From contig NZ_CP025546.1 of NCBI RefSeq assembly GCF_003614435.1, positions 1,302,001 to 1,366,000 of the forward strand: a stretch of DNA of 64,000 nucleotides, given 5' to 3'. Source of the stretch: Mycobacterium paragordonae. Its GTDB lineage: Bacteria > Actinomycetota > Actinomycetes > Mycobacteriales > Mycobacteriaceae. The translations under genes were made by a program, and so were the position numbers. The notes beneath the pieces are model-generated. The model was not told the DNA's origin and ran no database searches. It was given only the letters and a program-made list of their open reading frames with translations. Shown here one piece after another: positions 1 to 9,854 of the stretch (its first letter is position 1; each line of letters starts with the position of its first letter).

Positions 1-609
1 AAGGGTACGCAACCCGGCGTCGTCCCGGTTTCGCTCAACATCAACGGCGACGTGTCCGATTGGCCGTTCGACAGCTACGTCTCCAAACCGGTGTCGATCA
101 ACCTCTTCCGCGGCGCCCCGCAGACACCGGAATGGGCATCGGTGACATTCGTCGATCGCCTTCCCGGCTGGAAGGTCGAGGTGCAGGGCGGCGCCACCGG
201 CGATGCCAAGACCCCCTACCGCGCACAGGTGCAGCGCTCGCCGAGCACCGTGGCGCTTGCCATGGCGCTCCTCGCGGTGCTCGTCGCCATTGCCGGCTTC
301 GGGCTCTTCGTCGCCGTCCAGACGATTCGCGACCGGCGCAAGTTCCAGCCCCCGATGACGACGTGGTTCGCCGCCATGCTCTTCGCGGTGATCCCGCTGC
401 GCAACGCGCTTCCCGATGCGCCGCCGTTCGGGGCGTGGGTGGACGTCACGGTGGTGCTGTGGGTGATCGTCGCCCTGGTCGTCTCGATGGGGATCTACGT
501 GTCGTGCTGGTGGCGGCATCTGGCGCCGGAGAAACCCGCCGAACCCGAGAAACCGGCCGAACCCGAGAAACCCGCCCAATCTGACCAGTCCGCGGTGACC
601 GGCCCGTGA
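1..609 (+). CDS. DUF4436 family membrane protein, 5' end outside window
   Basis: Function unknown. The reading frame is open from base 1, and its first residues align with the middle of the next two genes (shared WPFD motif, then a DRL.GWKVEV stretch), so roughly the first 105 residues lie upstream of the window; a GTG at 52 is internal. The visible part has three hydrophobic segments separated by an RDRRKFQPPMTTW loop, typical of DUF4436 proteins. The C-terminus is a short hydrophilic tail made of repeated EKPAEP units. The stop overlaps the next start by four bases, so the genes are probably co-translated. Related proteins occur near nnr in M. tuberculosis (Rv3435c type). Confidence 0.85.
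   Translation, partial: KGTQPGVVPVSLNINGDVSDWPFDSYVSKPVSINLFRGAPQTPEWASVTFVDRLPGWKVEVQGGATGDAKTPYRAQVQRSPSTVALAMALLAVLVAIAGFGLFVAVQTIRDRRKFQPPMTTWFAAMLFAVIPLRNALPDAPPFGAWVDVTVVLWVIVALVVSMGIYVSCWWRHLAPEKPAEPEKPAEPEKPAQSDQSAVTGP
529..576 (+). repeat. 18-bp in-frame minisatellite
   Basis: Two full 18-bp units and one partial unit (529-546, 547-564, 565-576) encode EKPAEP, EKPAEP, EKPA at the C-terminus of the first DUF4436 protein. The units differ at only one base. The third paralogue has a related EQPAKPDKPAKPAEP tail. Copy number is likely to vary between strains. Confidence 0.75.
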
Positions 610-1439
610 AGCTCGCGGTCGCGAGTGTGCTTCTTTTCGTCGCGGCCTATGTCGGATCCATCGTGCTGTACGTCGACAGCGGTATGGGCCATCCACGTCG
701 AATCGCCGACGGTCCCGCCCCTGCCGACGGCACCAAGGTGACGTTCGACATCGAGGACATCCAGTCCGACAACAGTGTGCTGCGGGCCAATATCACCGTT
801 CTGCCCGGACCGGCCCTGCTTGACCCGGATACGCACACCCTCAAAGAAGACCTCAGCGTGGTGGCCACCTCGGTGGTGTCGACCAGCAAGCGGACCTGGC
901 CGAGCGGCACACTGCCGGACATCCTGCCGGTGTCGGTCACCCTCACCGGCGACGTCGCCGACTGGCCGTTCGACAGCTACGAATCCGGGCCGCTGGCCAT
1001 GCAACTCTTCTCCGGTCCCGCACAGACGCCGGTACCCGCCAAGTCCACATTGGTCGATCGGCTGCTCGGCTGGAAGGTCGAGGTCAATCGTCTCGGCGCG
1101 GGCAACGAACGCGCGCCGTACCGACTCGATCTCTACCGGTCACCCAGCACCGCTGCCTTCGCCGTCGTGATCCTCGGAGTCCTGGTCGCGCTCGCCGTTC
1201 TGGCGCTGTTCGTCGCGGTGCAGACGTTTCGCGACCGAAGAAAGTTTCAGCCGCCCATGACCACCTGGTATGCGGCGATGCTCTTCGCGGTCATGCCGCT
1301 ACGGGGCGCGCTCCCTGACCCGCCGCCGGTCGGCGCGTGGATCGACGTCACGGTGGTGCTGTGGGTCATCGTGGTGTTGGTGATTTCGCTGACGCTGTAC
1401 GTCGCCTGCTGGTGGCGGCATCTGAAACCCGAGGGATGA
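606..1439 (+). CDS. DUF4436 family membrane protein
   Basis: 277 aa, function unknown. The GTG start overlaps the upstream stop as GTGA. An N-terminal hydrophobic segment (about residues 2-20) acts as signal or anchor. It is followed by a predicted extracytoplasmic domain containing the family motif DWPFDSYESGP, then three membrane segments (about 185-205, 218-235, 245-268) with the conserved RDRRKFQPPMTTWYAAMLFA stretch. It is the second of three tandem paralogues, with divergent N-terminal halves and nearly identical membrane parts. Confidence 0.85.
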   Translation: MKLAVASVLLFVAAYVGSIVLYVDSGMGHPRRIADGPAPADGTKVTFDIEDIQSDNSVLRANITVLPGPALLDPDTHTLKEDLSVVATSVVSTSKRTWPSGTLPDILPVSVTLTGDVADWPFDSYESGPLAMQLFSGPAQTPVPAKSTLVDRLLGWKVEVNRLGAGNERAPYRLDLYRSPSTAAFAVVILGVLVALAVLALFVAVQTFRDRRKFQPPMTTWYAAMLFAVMPLRGALPDPPPVGAWIDVTVVLWVIVVLVISLTLYVACWWRHLKPEG

Positions 1440-1488
1440 ATTCGTTTGTTGCCTTGCGGCTTTTCGGCTGCGGTTATAGGGAATAGAC

Positions 1489-2370
1489 ATGAAGCTCGGG
1501 ATCGTCGGTGTGCTGCTGTTCATCGCGGCTTACGTCGCGTCGAATTTCGTGTATGCCGGCGCCGGTCACGGCCCGCACGACCTGACCCAAGGGCAGCCGA
1601 TGCCCGACGGAACGACCATCACCATGGACCTGCAGGAAGTTCAGCAGAGCAACACGATCCTGCTGGCCAACCTCACCATCGTGCCTGGACCTGGTTTGCT
1701 CGACCCCCGCACCCACGATCTGACTCAGGACCTCAGCGTCGTCGTCACTTCCGCGGCGTCGCCCACCAAACGATCGTGGACGAAAGGCATGGTGCCCGGC
1801 AGCTTTCCGGTGCCACTGAGTATCGCCGGAGCCGTCACCGACTGGCCGTTCGATCACTACGTTTCCGGACCGATCGCGGTCGAGGTCTTCCGGGGCGACA
1901 ACCCGACGCCGGAGCGGGCGGCGGTGACGTTCGCCGACCGTCTCGCGGGTTGGCGCATCGACATTTCGACGACCGGCAATCCCGCCGCCACGGCACCGTA
2001 TCGAATCGAGTTGGAGCGGTCGCCGAGCACCAAGACGTTCGCGGTCGTGATCCTCGCGGTCCTGGTGGCGCTGGCCGGCATGGGACTCTTCGTCGCCGTC
2101 CAGACCGCCCGGGACAAACGCAAGTTTCAGCCCCCGATGACCACCTGGTATGCGGCGATGCTCTTCGCGGTGGTGCCGCTGCGCAACGCGCTGCCCAACG
2201 CACCCCCGTTCGGCGCCGAGGTCGACGTCAGGGTCGTGCTCTGGGTGATCGTCGTCCTGGTGCTCTCGATGCTGATCTACATCACCTGCTGGTGGCGGCA
2301 CCTGGCGCCGGAGCAACCGGCGAAGCCGGACAAACCCGCGAAACCCGCTGAGCCAGCGGCAACTAGCTGA
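1489..2370 (+). CDS. DUF4436 family membrane protein
   Basis: 293 aa, third tandem paralogue. The ATG start is preceded by a 49-bp gap, the only real break in the cluster. It has an N-terminal membrane segment (residues 1-20), an extracytoplasmic domain with DWPFDHYVSGP, three C-terminal membrane segments around RDKRKFQPPMTTWYAAMLFA, and a Pro/Lys/Glu-rich cytoplasmic tail. No catalytic motif is visible. The tandem arrangement suggests recent duplication, and the role is unknown. Confidence 0.85.
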   Translation: MKLGIVGVLLFIAAYVASNFVYAGAGHGPHDLTQGQPMPDGTTITMDLQEVQQSNTILLANLTIVPGPGLLDPRTHDLTQDLSVVVTSAASPTKRSWTKGMVPGSFPVPLSIAGAVTDWPFDHYVSGPIAVEVFRGDNPTPERAAVTFADRLAGWRIDISTTGNPAATAPYRIELERSPSTKTFAVVILAVLVALAGMGLFVAVQTARDKRKFQPPMTTWYAAMLFAVVPLRNALPNAPPFGAEVDVRVVLWVIVVLVLSMLIYITCWWRHLAPEQPAKPDKPAKPAEPAATS

Positions 2371-2423
2371 ACCGAAGCCGCCCACGCTGTACGCTGCGAC
2401 ACCGGGCGTGAAAGGGTTACACG

Positions 2424-3140
2424 GTGGCGAGAGTATCGGTATCGGTACGAGCTCGGGCGTTGGTGCGCATCGTGTGGCACTACGTCACCAGCGCGCCGCT
2501 GACCTACGGCTGGCTGCTGGCGCTGGCCATCACGACGATCCTGCAGAACCTGCTCACCGGCCGTCAGCTGCACTCGATCCTGCTGCACCGCTACACCAAC
2601 GTCCACGCGCTGGCGACCGATCCGCTCGGCGTGCTGTTCTCCAGCCTGTGGTGGATCGACGGCCGGAGCCTGGAGCCCTACCTGCTGCTGTTCACCCTGT
2701 TCCTGGCGCCGGCCGAGCGATGGCTCGGCCAATTGCGTTGGCTCACAGTGGGATTGACGTCACACATCGTCGCCACCTACATCAGCGAAGGCCTGCTGTA
2801 CATGGCGATCCAGATGCACGACGCCTCGGCGAGATCGGTGCGTGCCCACGACATCGGGGTCAGCTACTTCCTGGTCGGGGTCATGGGGATACTCACCTAC
2901 CGCATCGCCCGGCCGTGGCGCTGGGGCTATCTGGGGGTTCTGTTGCTCATCTTCGGTTTTCCGGTGCTGGTGATGGACCGTATCGAGCTCAGCTTCACCG
3001 CCATCGGACACTTCGCTGCGCTGCTGATCGGCCTGGCGTTCTTCCCGATGGCCCGCGAGCGCAAGACCGGCTCCTGGAATCCGGCCGAGCGGTTCAAAGC
3101 CGTCTTCGGACGGCGCAAGACACAGGAAGCGCCGGGCTGA
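2424..3140 (+). CDS. rhomboid-like integral membrane protein
   Basis: 238 aa, GTG start. About six hydrophobic segments are visible (residues about 27-45, 65-82, 90-110, 140-158, 165-185, 193-210). Overall layout resembles the rhomboid-like families of actinobacteria, but no GxSG serine motif is visible, so protease activity is doubtful. The C-terminus is basic and cytoplasmic. The stop lies two bases before the nnr start, indicating one transcript. A membrane protein gene occupies the equivalent place next to nnr in other mycobacteria. Confidence 0.7.
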   Translation: MARVSVSVRARALVRIVWHYVTSAPLTYGWLLALAITTILQNLLTGRQLHSILLHRYTNVHALATDPLGVLFSSLWWIDGRSLEPYLLLFTLFLAPAERWLGQLRWLTVGLTSHIVATYISEGLLYMAIQMHDASARSVRAHDIGVSYFLVGVMGILTYRIARPWRWGYLGVLLLIFGFPVLVMDRIELSFTAIGHFAALLIGLAFFPMARERKTGSWNPAERFKAVFGRRKTQEAPG

Positions 3141-3142
3141 CG

Positions 3143-4558
3143 ATGCGGCATTACTACTCTGCGGACACGATTCGCGACGCGGAAGCGCCGCTGCTGGCCA
3201 GCCTGCCCGATGGCGCATTGATGAAACGCGCGGCCTACGGTCTTGCCACTGCGATCATTCGTGAGCTGACCGCCCGCACCGGCGGAGTCGCCGGGCGCCG
3301 GGTCTGCGCGGTCGTAGGGTCCGGCGACAACGGCGGCGACGCGCTGTGGGCGGCGACCTTTTTGCGTCGGCGCGGCGCGGCCGCCGACGCGGTGCTGCTC
3401 AACCCCGACAAGACCCACCGGAAAGGGCTGGCGGCATTCCGCGGGGCGGGCGGCCGGGTCGTCGAAAGCATCAATGCCTCAACCGATCTCGTGATCGACG
3501 GGGTGGTGGGTATCTCCGGTTCGGGACCGCTGCGGCCCGCCGCCGCGCACATCTTCGAGCAGGCCCGTGACATCCCGGTGGTCGCCGTCGACATTCCCAG
3601 CGGAATCGACGTGGCCACCGGCGCCATCACCGGACCCGCCGTGCGCGCCGCCCTCACCGTCACCTTCGGTGGCCTCAAACCCGTGCATGCGCTGGCCGAT
3701 TGCGGCCGCGTCGAACTCGTCGACATCGGACTCGATCTGCCCGACACCGACGTGCGCAGTTTCCAGGCCGCCGATGTCCTGGCGCGCTGGCCGGTGCCCG
3801 GTGCCCGCGACGACAAGTACACCCAAGGCGTCACCGGCGTGCTGGCCGGTTCCTCGACCTACCCGGGTGCCGCGGTGCTGTGCACGGGCGCGGCGGTGGC
3901 GACCCACTCGGGCATGGTCCGCTACGCCGGCAGCGCTCACCATGAAGTGCTGGCCCGCTGGCCCGAGGTGATCGCCTCACCCACCCCTGCTGCGGCCGGA
4001 CGGGTGCAGTCCTGGGTGGTCGGGCCGGGACTGGGCACCGACGAGGACGGCGCCGCCGCCCTGTGGTTCGCCCTGGAGACCGACCTGCCGGTGCTGGTGG
4101 ACGCCGACGGGTTGACCATGCTGGCCGCCCATCCGGATCTGGTCGCCGACCGCACCGCCCCGACGGTGCTGACCCCGCACGCCGGGGAATTCGCCCGGCT
4201 GGCCGGATCGCCGCCCGGGGACGACCGGGTCGGTGCTACGCGCAGGCTCGCCGACGCCTTGGGGGCCACCGTTCTGCTCAAGGGGAACGTCACCGTCATC
4301 GCCGATCCCGGGGGACCCGTTTACCTGAACCCCGCCGGGCAGTCCTGGGCCGCCACCGCCGGGTCGGGCGACGTGCTGTCCGGGATGATCGGCGCCCTGC
4401 TGGCCTCCGGTCTCCCCGCCGGCGAGGCCGCCGCGGCCGCGGCATTCGTCCACGCCCGGGCCGCGGCGCTGTCGGCCGCCGACCCGGGACCCGGCGAGGC
4501 GCCTACCTCGTCGTCGCGGATTCTGCACCACATCCGGGCCGCCCTTGCCTCTCTCTAA
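3143..4558 (+). CDS. nnr: bifunctional NAD(P)H-hydrate epimerase / ADP-dependent dehydratase
   Basis: 471 aa. It repairs hydrated NAD(P)H: the N-terminal YjeF_N domain (about 1-215) interconverts NAD(P)HX epimers and the C-terminal YjeF_C kinase-like domain (about 225-470) dehydrates them. Visible motifs are GSGDNGGDALWAA and VVAVDIPSGID in the epimerase, and VVGPGLGTDEDG, LTPHAGEFARL, LLKGNVTVI and ATAGSGDVLSGMIGALLASG in the dehydratase. Length matches the fused family (M. tuberculosis Rv3433c). The ATG at 3143 is chosen because it begins the conserved MRHYYSADTIRDAE N-terminus; the same frame is open further upstream but runs through the rhomboid-like gene. Confidence 0.96.
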   Translation: MRHYYSADTIRDAEAPLLASLPDGALMKRAAYGLATAIIRELTARTGGVAGRRVCAVVGSGDNGGDALWAATFLRRRGAAADAVLLNPDKTHRKGLAAFRGAGGRVVESINASTDLVIDGVVGISGSGPLRPAAAHIFEQARDIPVVAVDIPSGIDVATGAITGPAVRAALTVTFGGLKPVHALADCGRVELVDIGLDLPDTDVRSFQAADVLARWPVPGARDDKYTQGVTGVLAGSSTYPGAAVLCTGAAVATHSGMVRYAGSAHHEVLARWPEVIASPTPAAAGRVQSWVVGPGLGTDEDGAAALWFALETDLPVLVDADGLTMLAAHPDLVADRTAPTVLTPHAGEFARLAGSPPGDDRVGATRRLADALGATVLLKGNVTVIADPGGPVYLNPAGQSWAATAGSGDVLSGMIGALLASGLPAGEAAAAAAFVHARAAALSAADPGPGEAPTSSSRILHHIRAALASL

Positions 4559-4596
4559 CAAGCCGCTCTCCAGCAATCAGCAACGAAAGGATCGCC

Positions 4597-5979
4597 GTGT
4601 CCAAAAGCCACCCGTCGATGGCCACCCACTCGATCACTCCGGCCTACACCGGTCGCCTGTTCACCGCGCCGGTGCCGGCGTTGCGGATGCCCGACGAGTC
4701 AATGGATCCCGAAGCCGCCTACCGCTTCATCCACGACGAGCTGATGCTCGACGGCAGCTCGCGGCTGAACCTGGCCACCTTCGTCACGACCTGGATGGAC
4801 CCCGAAGCCGGGAAACTCATGGCCGAGACGTTCGACAAGAACATGATCGATAAGGACGAGTACCCGGCGACCGCGGCCATCGAGCAGCGCTGTGTGTGCA
4901 TGGTTGCCGACCTGTTTCACGCCGAGGGCCTGCGCGACGACGATCCCAGTAGTGCCGTCGGGGTGTCGACCATCGGGTCCAGCGAGGCGGTGATGCTGGG
5001 TGGGCTGGCGATGAAGTGGCGCTGGCGCGCCAAGACCAAGGACTGGAAGGGCCGCACCCCCAACCTGGTGATGGGTTCCAACGTGCAGGTGGTGTGGGAG
5101 AAGTTCTGTCGCTACTTCGACGTCGAACCGATCTACCTGCCGATGGAGGAGGGCCGCTACGTCATCACGCCCGAACAGGTGCTCGACGCCGTCGACGAGA
5201 ACACCATCGGTGTGGTGGCGATCCTGGGCACCACCTACACCGGGGAACTCGAACCGGTGGCCGAAATCTGCGCCGCCCTGGACAAGCTGGCGGCAGGCGG
5301 GGGTGTGGACGTCCCGGTGCACGTCGACGCCGCCAGCGGGGGTTTCGTGGTGCCATTCCTGCATCCGGACCTGGTGTGGGACTTCCGGTTACCGAGGGTG
5401 GTCTCGATCAACGTCAGCGGCCACAAGTACGGCCTGACCTATCCCGGCATCGGGTTCGTGGTGTGGCGCAGTCCCGAATATCTGCCCGAGGATCTGGTCT
5501 TCCGGGTGAACTACCTGGGCGGTGACATGCCCACCTTCACGCTGAACTTCTCCCGGCCGGGCAACCAGGTGGTCGGCCAGTACTACAACTTCCTGCGGCT
5601 GGGCCGCGAGGGCTACACCCAGGTGATGCAGTCGCTGTCCGCGACCGCGCGCTGGCTGGGTGAGCAGCTGCGCACCGGCGAGCACATGGAGATCATCTCC
5701 GACGGTTCGGCCATTCCGGTGGTCAGCTTCCGGCTGGCCAAAGACCGCGGCTACACCGAGTTCGACGTCTCCCACGAGCTGCGCGGATACGGCTGGCAGG
5801 TGCCGGCGTACACCATGCCGGACAACGCCACCGACGTGTCGGTGCTGCGCATCGTGGTCCGCGAAGGCCTCTCCGCGGACCTGGCCCGGGCGCTGCACGA
5901 CGACGCGATCAAGGCGCTGACGTCGCTGGACAAGCTCAAGCCGGGCGGCCACTACGAGGCCGAGCACTTCGCGCACTGA
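4597..5979 (+). CDS. gadB: glutamate decarboxylase
   Basis: 460 aa, the usual length for mycobacterial GadB (Rv3432c). It is a PLP enzyme converting glutamate to GABA with proton consumption, linked to acid resistance and the GABA shunt. The PLP lysine is Lys277 in [23 protein letters not shown] supplies the Asp contacting the pyridine nitrogen. The conserved N-terminal block [17 protein letters not shown] is present. The GTG start at 4597 is preceded by CGAAAGG at a good distance. The frame remains open upstream through nnr, but that part is noise. Confidence 0.97.
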   Translation: MSKSHPSMATHSITPAYTGRLFTAPVPALRMPDESMDPEAAYRFIHDELMLDGSSRLNLATFVTTWMDPEAGKLMAETFDKNMIDKDEYPATAAIEQRCVCMVADLFHAEGLRDDDPSSAVGVSTIGSSEAVMLGGLAMKWRWRAKTKDWKGRTPNLVMGSNVQVVWEKFCRYFDVEPIYLPMEEGRYVITPEQVLDAVDENTIGVVAILGTTYTGELEPVAEICAALDKLAAGGGVDVPVHVDAASGGFVVPFLHPDLVWDFRLPRVVSINVSGHKYGLTYPGIGFVVWRSPEYLPEDLVFRVNYLGGDMPTFTLNFSRPGNQVVGQYYNFLRLGREGYTQVMQSLSATARWLGEQLRTGEHMEIISDGSAIPVVSFRLAKDRGYTEFDVSHELRGYGWQVPAYTMPDNATDVSVLRIVVREGLSADLARALHDDAIKALTSLDKLKPGGHYEAEHFAH

Positions 5980-6014
5980 CCGGTCCAGACCGCCAGTCAC
6001 GACGTTCTGGGACA

Positions 6015-7190
6015 ATGGTCGGCGTGTCCGTCACGCCGATCTCCCTGACCCCGGGCGTCCTCGCCGAGGCCGTAATCGACCTGGGCGCCATCGCGCACAA
6101 CGTGCGGGTGCTGCAGGAACACGCCGGAAACGCCCAGGTCATGGCCGTGGTCAAGGCCGACGGCTACGGGCACGGCGCTACCCGCGTCGCGTTCACCGCA
6201 CTGGCCGCCGGTGCCACCGAACTCGGGGTCGCCACGATCGACGAGGCTCTTGCACTCCGGGCCGACGGCATCCTCGACCCGATTCTGGCCTGGCTGCATC
6301 CGCCGGGTTGTGACTTCGCTCCCGCCCTGCAGGGCGACGTGCAGATCGCGGTCTCCTCGGTGCGCCAACTCGAGGAGTTGCTGGACGCGGCACGCCGTAC
6401 CGGTGTGACCGCCACCGTCACGGTCAAGGTGGACACCGGCCTGAACCGCAACGGCGTGGCCGCAGCGGATTTCCCCGCCATGGTGACCGCGCTCAAGCAG
6501 GCCGTCGCGGACGAGGCCGTCACGCTGCGGGGGCTGATGTCGCACATGGTCTTCGCCGATTCGCCGGAACAACCCATCAACGACATCCAGGCCCAGCGGT
6601 TCCGCGAGATGCTGGCTTACGCGGCCGATCAGGGGGTGCGGTTCGAGGTGGCACACCTGTCGAACTCGTCGGCCACCATGGCCCGCCCCGACCTGACGTT
6701 CGACCTGGTGCGCCCGGGCATCGCGGTGTACGGGCTGAGCCCGGTGCCTAGACTGGGCGACATGGGCCTGATTCCGGCGATGACCGTCAAATCCCCTGTC
6801 GCACTGGTCAAGTCGATCAAAGCAGGCGAGGGAGTGTCCTACGCGCACACCTGGATCGCGCCCCGCGACACGAACGTGGCCCTGATCCCGATCGGCTACG
6901 CCGACGGCGTAGTCCGGTCGTTGGGCGGGCGGCTGGATGTGCTGATCAACGGCCGGCGGCGGCCCGGGGTGGGACGGGTCTGCATGGACCAGTTCGTCGT
7001 CGACCTGGGGCCTGGCCGGCCGGACGTGGCCGAAGGCGACGAGGCGGTCCTGTTCGGGCCCGGCACCGGTGGCGAGCCCACCGCACAGGACTGGGCCGAT
7101 CTGATCGGGACCATCCACTACGAGGTGGTCACCGGCATCCGCGGCCGGATCAGCAGGACCTACCGCGAGGTCGAAGCCGTTGAGCGCTGA
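6015..7190 (+). CDS. alr: alanine racemase
   Basis: 391 aa cytosolic PLP enzyme interconverting L- and D-alanine for peptidoglycan; the fold is known as the target of D-cycloserine. The PLP lysine is Lys47 in [14 protein letters not shown]. The second catalytic tyrosine is expected in the IPIGYADGV region, and [13 protein letters not shown] is the typical C-terminal-domain block. ATG at 6015 is the annotated start; GTG at 6024 is an alternative. It begins 35 bp after gadB and overlaps the next gene by 11 bp. Confidence 0.97.
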   Translation: MVGVSVTPISLTPGVLAEAVIDLGAIAHNVRVLQEHAGNAQVMAVVKADGYGHGATRVAFTALAAGATELGVATIDEALALRADGILDPILAWLHPPGCDFAPALQGDVQIAVSSVRQLEELLDAARRTGVTATVTVKVDTGLNRNGVAAADFPAMVTALKQAVADEAVTLRGLMSHMVFADSPEQPINDIQAQRFREMLAYAADQGVRFEVAHLSNSSATMARPDLTFDLVRPGIAVYGLSPVPRLGDMGLIPAMTVKSPVALVKSIKAGEGVSYAHTWIAPRDTNVALIPIGYADGVVRSLGGRLDVLINGRRRPGVGRVCMDQFVVDLGPGRPDVAEGDEAVLFGPGTGGEPTAQDWADLIGTIHYEVVTGIRGRISRTYREVEAVER

Positions 7191-8307
7191 CGACAGCCAC
7201 CGCATCCCGAAGGGCAAGGCCTGGCTAGCGGGAAGCGCCGGGCTGACCGCGGTGGCCACGCTGGTCGGCGCGTCGGCCCGCAAGACGATCATCGAACGCA
7301 CCTCATCCGACGAAGACCCCTGGGCGGGCGAGGATTTCGAGCGACTCGACAGCGACCGCGGCCAAGTGGTGATGACCCCTGACGGCGTGCCGCTGGCGGT
7401 CCGTGAGGCCGGGCCACCCGACGCACCGCTGACCGTGATTTTCGCGCACGGGTTCTGTCTCCGGATGGGCGCCTTCCACTTTCAGCGGATGCGACTCGGC
7501 GAGGTGCTGGGTGCACAGGTGCGCATGGTGTTCTACGACCAGCGTGGCCACGGCCAGTCCGGTGAGGGCGAACAGGATTCCTACACGCTCACCCAACTCG
7601 GCCAGGATCTCGAAACGGTGCTGCAGGTCACCGCGCCGCGCGGTCCGATCATTCTGGTCGGGCATTCGATGGGCGGCATGACGGTGCTCTCGCACGCGGG
7701 ACAATTCCCCGACCAGTACGGCCGCCGCATCGTGGGCGCGGCGCTGATTTCGTCGGCAGCCGAAGGTGTCACCCGCTCACCGCTGGGGGCATTCTTGAAA
7801 AACCCGGCGCTCGACGCGGTCCGGTTCACCGCCAAGTCGGCGCCGAAGCTGATGCACCGGGGCCGCAACGTGTCCCGCTCCCTGATCGGCCCGATCCTGC
7901 GCGCCGCGTCCTACAGCGATCTGCAGGTCAGCCGCAGCCTGGACGCGTTCTCGCAGAAGATGATGAACGGCACCCCGATCGCCACCCTGGTCGGGTTCCT
8001 GCGCGCCCTGGAGAATCACGACGAAACCGCGGGATTGTGGACGCTGCTGAAGATTCCAACTCTGATCGCGTGCGGCGACCACGACCTGCTCACCCCCGAC
8101 GAGTACTCCCGGCTGATGGCGGCCTCGCTGCCGCAGTCGGAGTTGGTGATCGTTCCCGGCGCCAGCCACCTGGCCTTGCTGGACAAGCCGGACACCATCA
8201 ACGACGGGCTGATCCGGCTGATCGAGCGGGCGCAGCCGGGGAAGCTGACCCTGCGCTACCGGCGATTCGGGGAACGGCTGCGCGGACGGTTCCGGCGCCG
8301 TGGCTGA
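7180..8307 (+). CDS. alpha/beta hydrolase
   Basis: 375 aa serine hydrolase-type protein of unknown substrate. The N-terminal segment [18 protein letters not shown] is moderately hydrophobic and could be a membrane anchor. Family features: HG oxyanion segment in [12 protein letters not shown], nucleophile elbow GHSMGGM, acid in [13 protein letters not shown], histidine in [13 protein letters not shown]. The best start is TTG at 7180, inside the end of alr; no ATG or GTG gives a sensible N-terminus nearby. Its stop overlaps the tsaE start, so it is embedded in the alr-tsaE operon. A hydrolase at this place is common in non-tuberculous mycobacteria. Confidence 0.88.
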   Translation: MSADDSHRIPKGKAWLAGSAGLTAVATLVGASARKTIIERTSSDEDPWAGEDFERLDSDRGQVVMTPDGVPLAVREAGPPDAPLTVIFAHGFCLRMGAFHFQRMRLGEVLGAQVRMVFYDQRGHGQSGEGEQDSYTLTQLGQDLETVLQVTAPRGPIILVGHSMGGMTVLSHAGQFPDQYGRRIVGAALISSAAEGVTRSPLGAFLKNPALDAVRFTAKSAPKLMHRGRNVSRSLIGPILRAASYSDLQVSRSLDAFSQKMMNGTPIATLVGFLRALENHDETAGLWTLLKIPTLIACGDHDLLTPDEYSRLMAASLPQSELVIVPGASHLALLDKPDTINDGLIRLIERAQPGKLTLRYRRFGERLRGRFRRRG

Positions 8308-8773
8308 CTCTGGGTTTGACGGCGGCAAGGCCACGCTCGAGCGCGTCGAGGACACGGTGGCGCTCGGGTCGAAGCTGGGCGAACAGCTGCGCGCCGGCGA
8401 CGTCGTGGTGCTCTCCGGGCCACTGGGTGCCGGAAAAACGGTGCTGGCCAAGGGAATTGCCGCGGCGATGGATGTCGACGGCCCGGTGACCTCGCCGACG
8501 TTCGTGCTGGCGCGGGTGCATCCTGCGCGTCGCTCGGGCAGTCCGTCCATGATCCACGTCGACGTCTATCGACTGCTCGACCAGTACGGCGCCGACCTGC
8601 TCGGCGAGCTCGACTCGCTCGACCTCGACACCGATCTCGAAGACGCCGTCGTGGTGGTCGAGTGGGGCGAAGGCCTCGTGGAGCGACTCGCCGAGCGACA
8701 CCTGGACGTCCGACTCGAGCGGCTCGCCCATTCCGACGTCCGGATGGCGACCTGGGAGTGGGTGGGCCGATGA
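8300..8773 (+). CDS. tsaE: tRNA t6A biosynthesis ATPase TsaE
   Basis: 157 aa P-loop ATPase that works with TsaB and TsaD to make N6-threonylcarbamoyladenosine at tRNA position 37. Walker A is GPLGAGKTVLAKGIA (about residues 40-54), followed by the family block VTSPTFVLARVHPA and the Walker B-like MIHVDVYRL. VVVEWGEGL is the characteristic C-terminal motif. GTG start overlapping the previous stop by 8 bp; its TGA overlaps the ATG of tsaB. Rv3422c orthologue. Confidence 0.95.
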   Translation: MADSGFDGGKATLERVEDTVALGSKLGEQLRAGDVVVLSGPLGAGKTVLAKGIAAAMDVDGPVTSPTFVLARVHPARRSGSPSMIHVDVYRLLDQYGADLLGELDSLDLDTDLEDAVVVVEWGEGLVERLAERHLDVRLERLAHSDVRMATWEWVGR

Positions 8774-9390
8774 TCGTGCTCGCACTGGATACCTCCACCC
8801 CGGCCGTCACGGCGGGCATCGTCAGGGTCGACGACTTCGCCACGCTCGCGCAGCGGGTCACCGTCGACTCCCGCGCCCACGCCGAACGTCTGACACCCAA
8901 TGTTGTTGCAGCACTTGCCGATGCGGGCCTGACGATGGCCGATCTGGACGGCGTGGTGGTGGGGTGTGGACCCGGACCGTTCACCGGGCTGCGGGCCGGG
9001 ATGGCCAGCGGGGCCGCCTACGGGCACGCCTTGGGAATCCCGGTGCACGGCGTGTGCAGCCTGGACGCCATCGGCGTGCTCACCGCCGGTGAGACCTTGG
9101 TGGTGACCGACGCCCGCCGCCGGGAGGTCTACTGGGCGCGCTACCGCGACGGCGTCCGCACCGACGGCCCCGCCGTGCATGCTCCGGCCGACGTCGAAGC
9201 CGGTCCGGCGCGGGCGGTTGCCGGGTCCCCGCAGCACGCGGCGCTGTTCGAGCTGCCGTATGCCGAGCCCGAATATCCGACGCCGGCCGGCCTGGTCCGT
9301 GCGGTGCCCGACTGGACCGCCGAACCTGCCCCGCTGGTGGCGCTGTACCTGCGACGACCCGATGCCAAGCCGCTGGCGGCGCGGGCGTGA
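8770..9390 (+). CDS. tsaB: tRNA t6A biosynthesis protein TsaB
   Basis: 206 aa, ASKHA-fold, non-catalytic partner of TsaD. The N-terminal MIVLALDTSTPAVTAGI and the central GVVVGCGPGPFTGLRAGMASG are diagnostic. ATG start overlaps tsaE (ATGA). The longer open frame beginning near 8662 is within tsaE and is not used. It overlaps the rimI start by 4 bp. Rv3421c orthologue. Confidence 0.95.
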   Translation: MIVLALDTSTPAVTAGIVRVDDFATLAQRVTVDSRAHAERLTPNVVAALADAGLTMADLDGVVVGCGPGPFTGLRAGMASGAAYGHALGIPVHGVCSLDAIGVLTAGETLVVTDARRREVYWARYRDGVRTDGPAVHAPADVEAGPARAVAGSPQHAALFELPYAEPEYPTPAGLVRAVPDWTAEPAPLVALYLRRPDAKPLAARA

Positions 9391-9854
9391 CCGCCCACCT
9401 GGAGCCCGTCAGCCTGGGTCCGCTGACCTACGGGGACGCCGAGCGGTGCGCCGAACTGGAGGCGTTGCTGTTCGACGGTGACGACCCGTGGCCGGCCGTC
9501 GCATTCCAGCGCGAGCTGCACAGCAAGACCAACCACTATGTGGGGGCGCGCAGCGACGGCACGCTCGTCGGGTATGCCGGCATCTCGCGCCTCGGCCGGG
9601 TCGCGCCCTTCGAGTACGAGGTGCACACGATCGGGGTGGACCCCGATTACCAGGGGCAGGGGATCGGTCGTCGCCTGCTCAACGCGCTGTTGGACTTCGC
9701 GGACGGGGCAGTGGTGTTCCTCGAGGTTCGCACCGACAACGAACCCGCCATCGGTCTCTACCGCAGTGCGGGGTTCGAGCAGATCGGCCTGCGCAAGCGG
9801 TACTACCGAGTGAGCGGGGCCGACGCCTACACCATGCGGAGAGATGCTCAGTGA
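9387..9854 (+). CDS. rimI: ribosomal protein S18-alanine N-acetyltransferase RimI
   Basis: 155 aa GNAT acetyltransferase, expected to acetylate protein N-termini including ribosomal protein bS18. The acetyl-CoA binding motif is [19 protein letters not shown] (about residues 83-101), followed by [31 protein letters not shown], the typical RimI C-terminal signature. GTG start within the end of tsaB (GTGA). Placement between tsaB and tsaD is conserved in mycobacteria. Confidence 0.94.
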   Translation: MTAHLEPVSLGPLTYGDAERCAELEALLFDGDDPWPAVAFQRELHSKTNHYVGARSDGTLVGYAGISRLGRVAPFEYEVHTIGVDPDYQGQGIGRRLLNALLDFADGAVVFLEVRTDNEPAIGLYRSAGFEQIGLRKRYYRVSGADAYTMRRDAQ

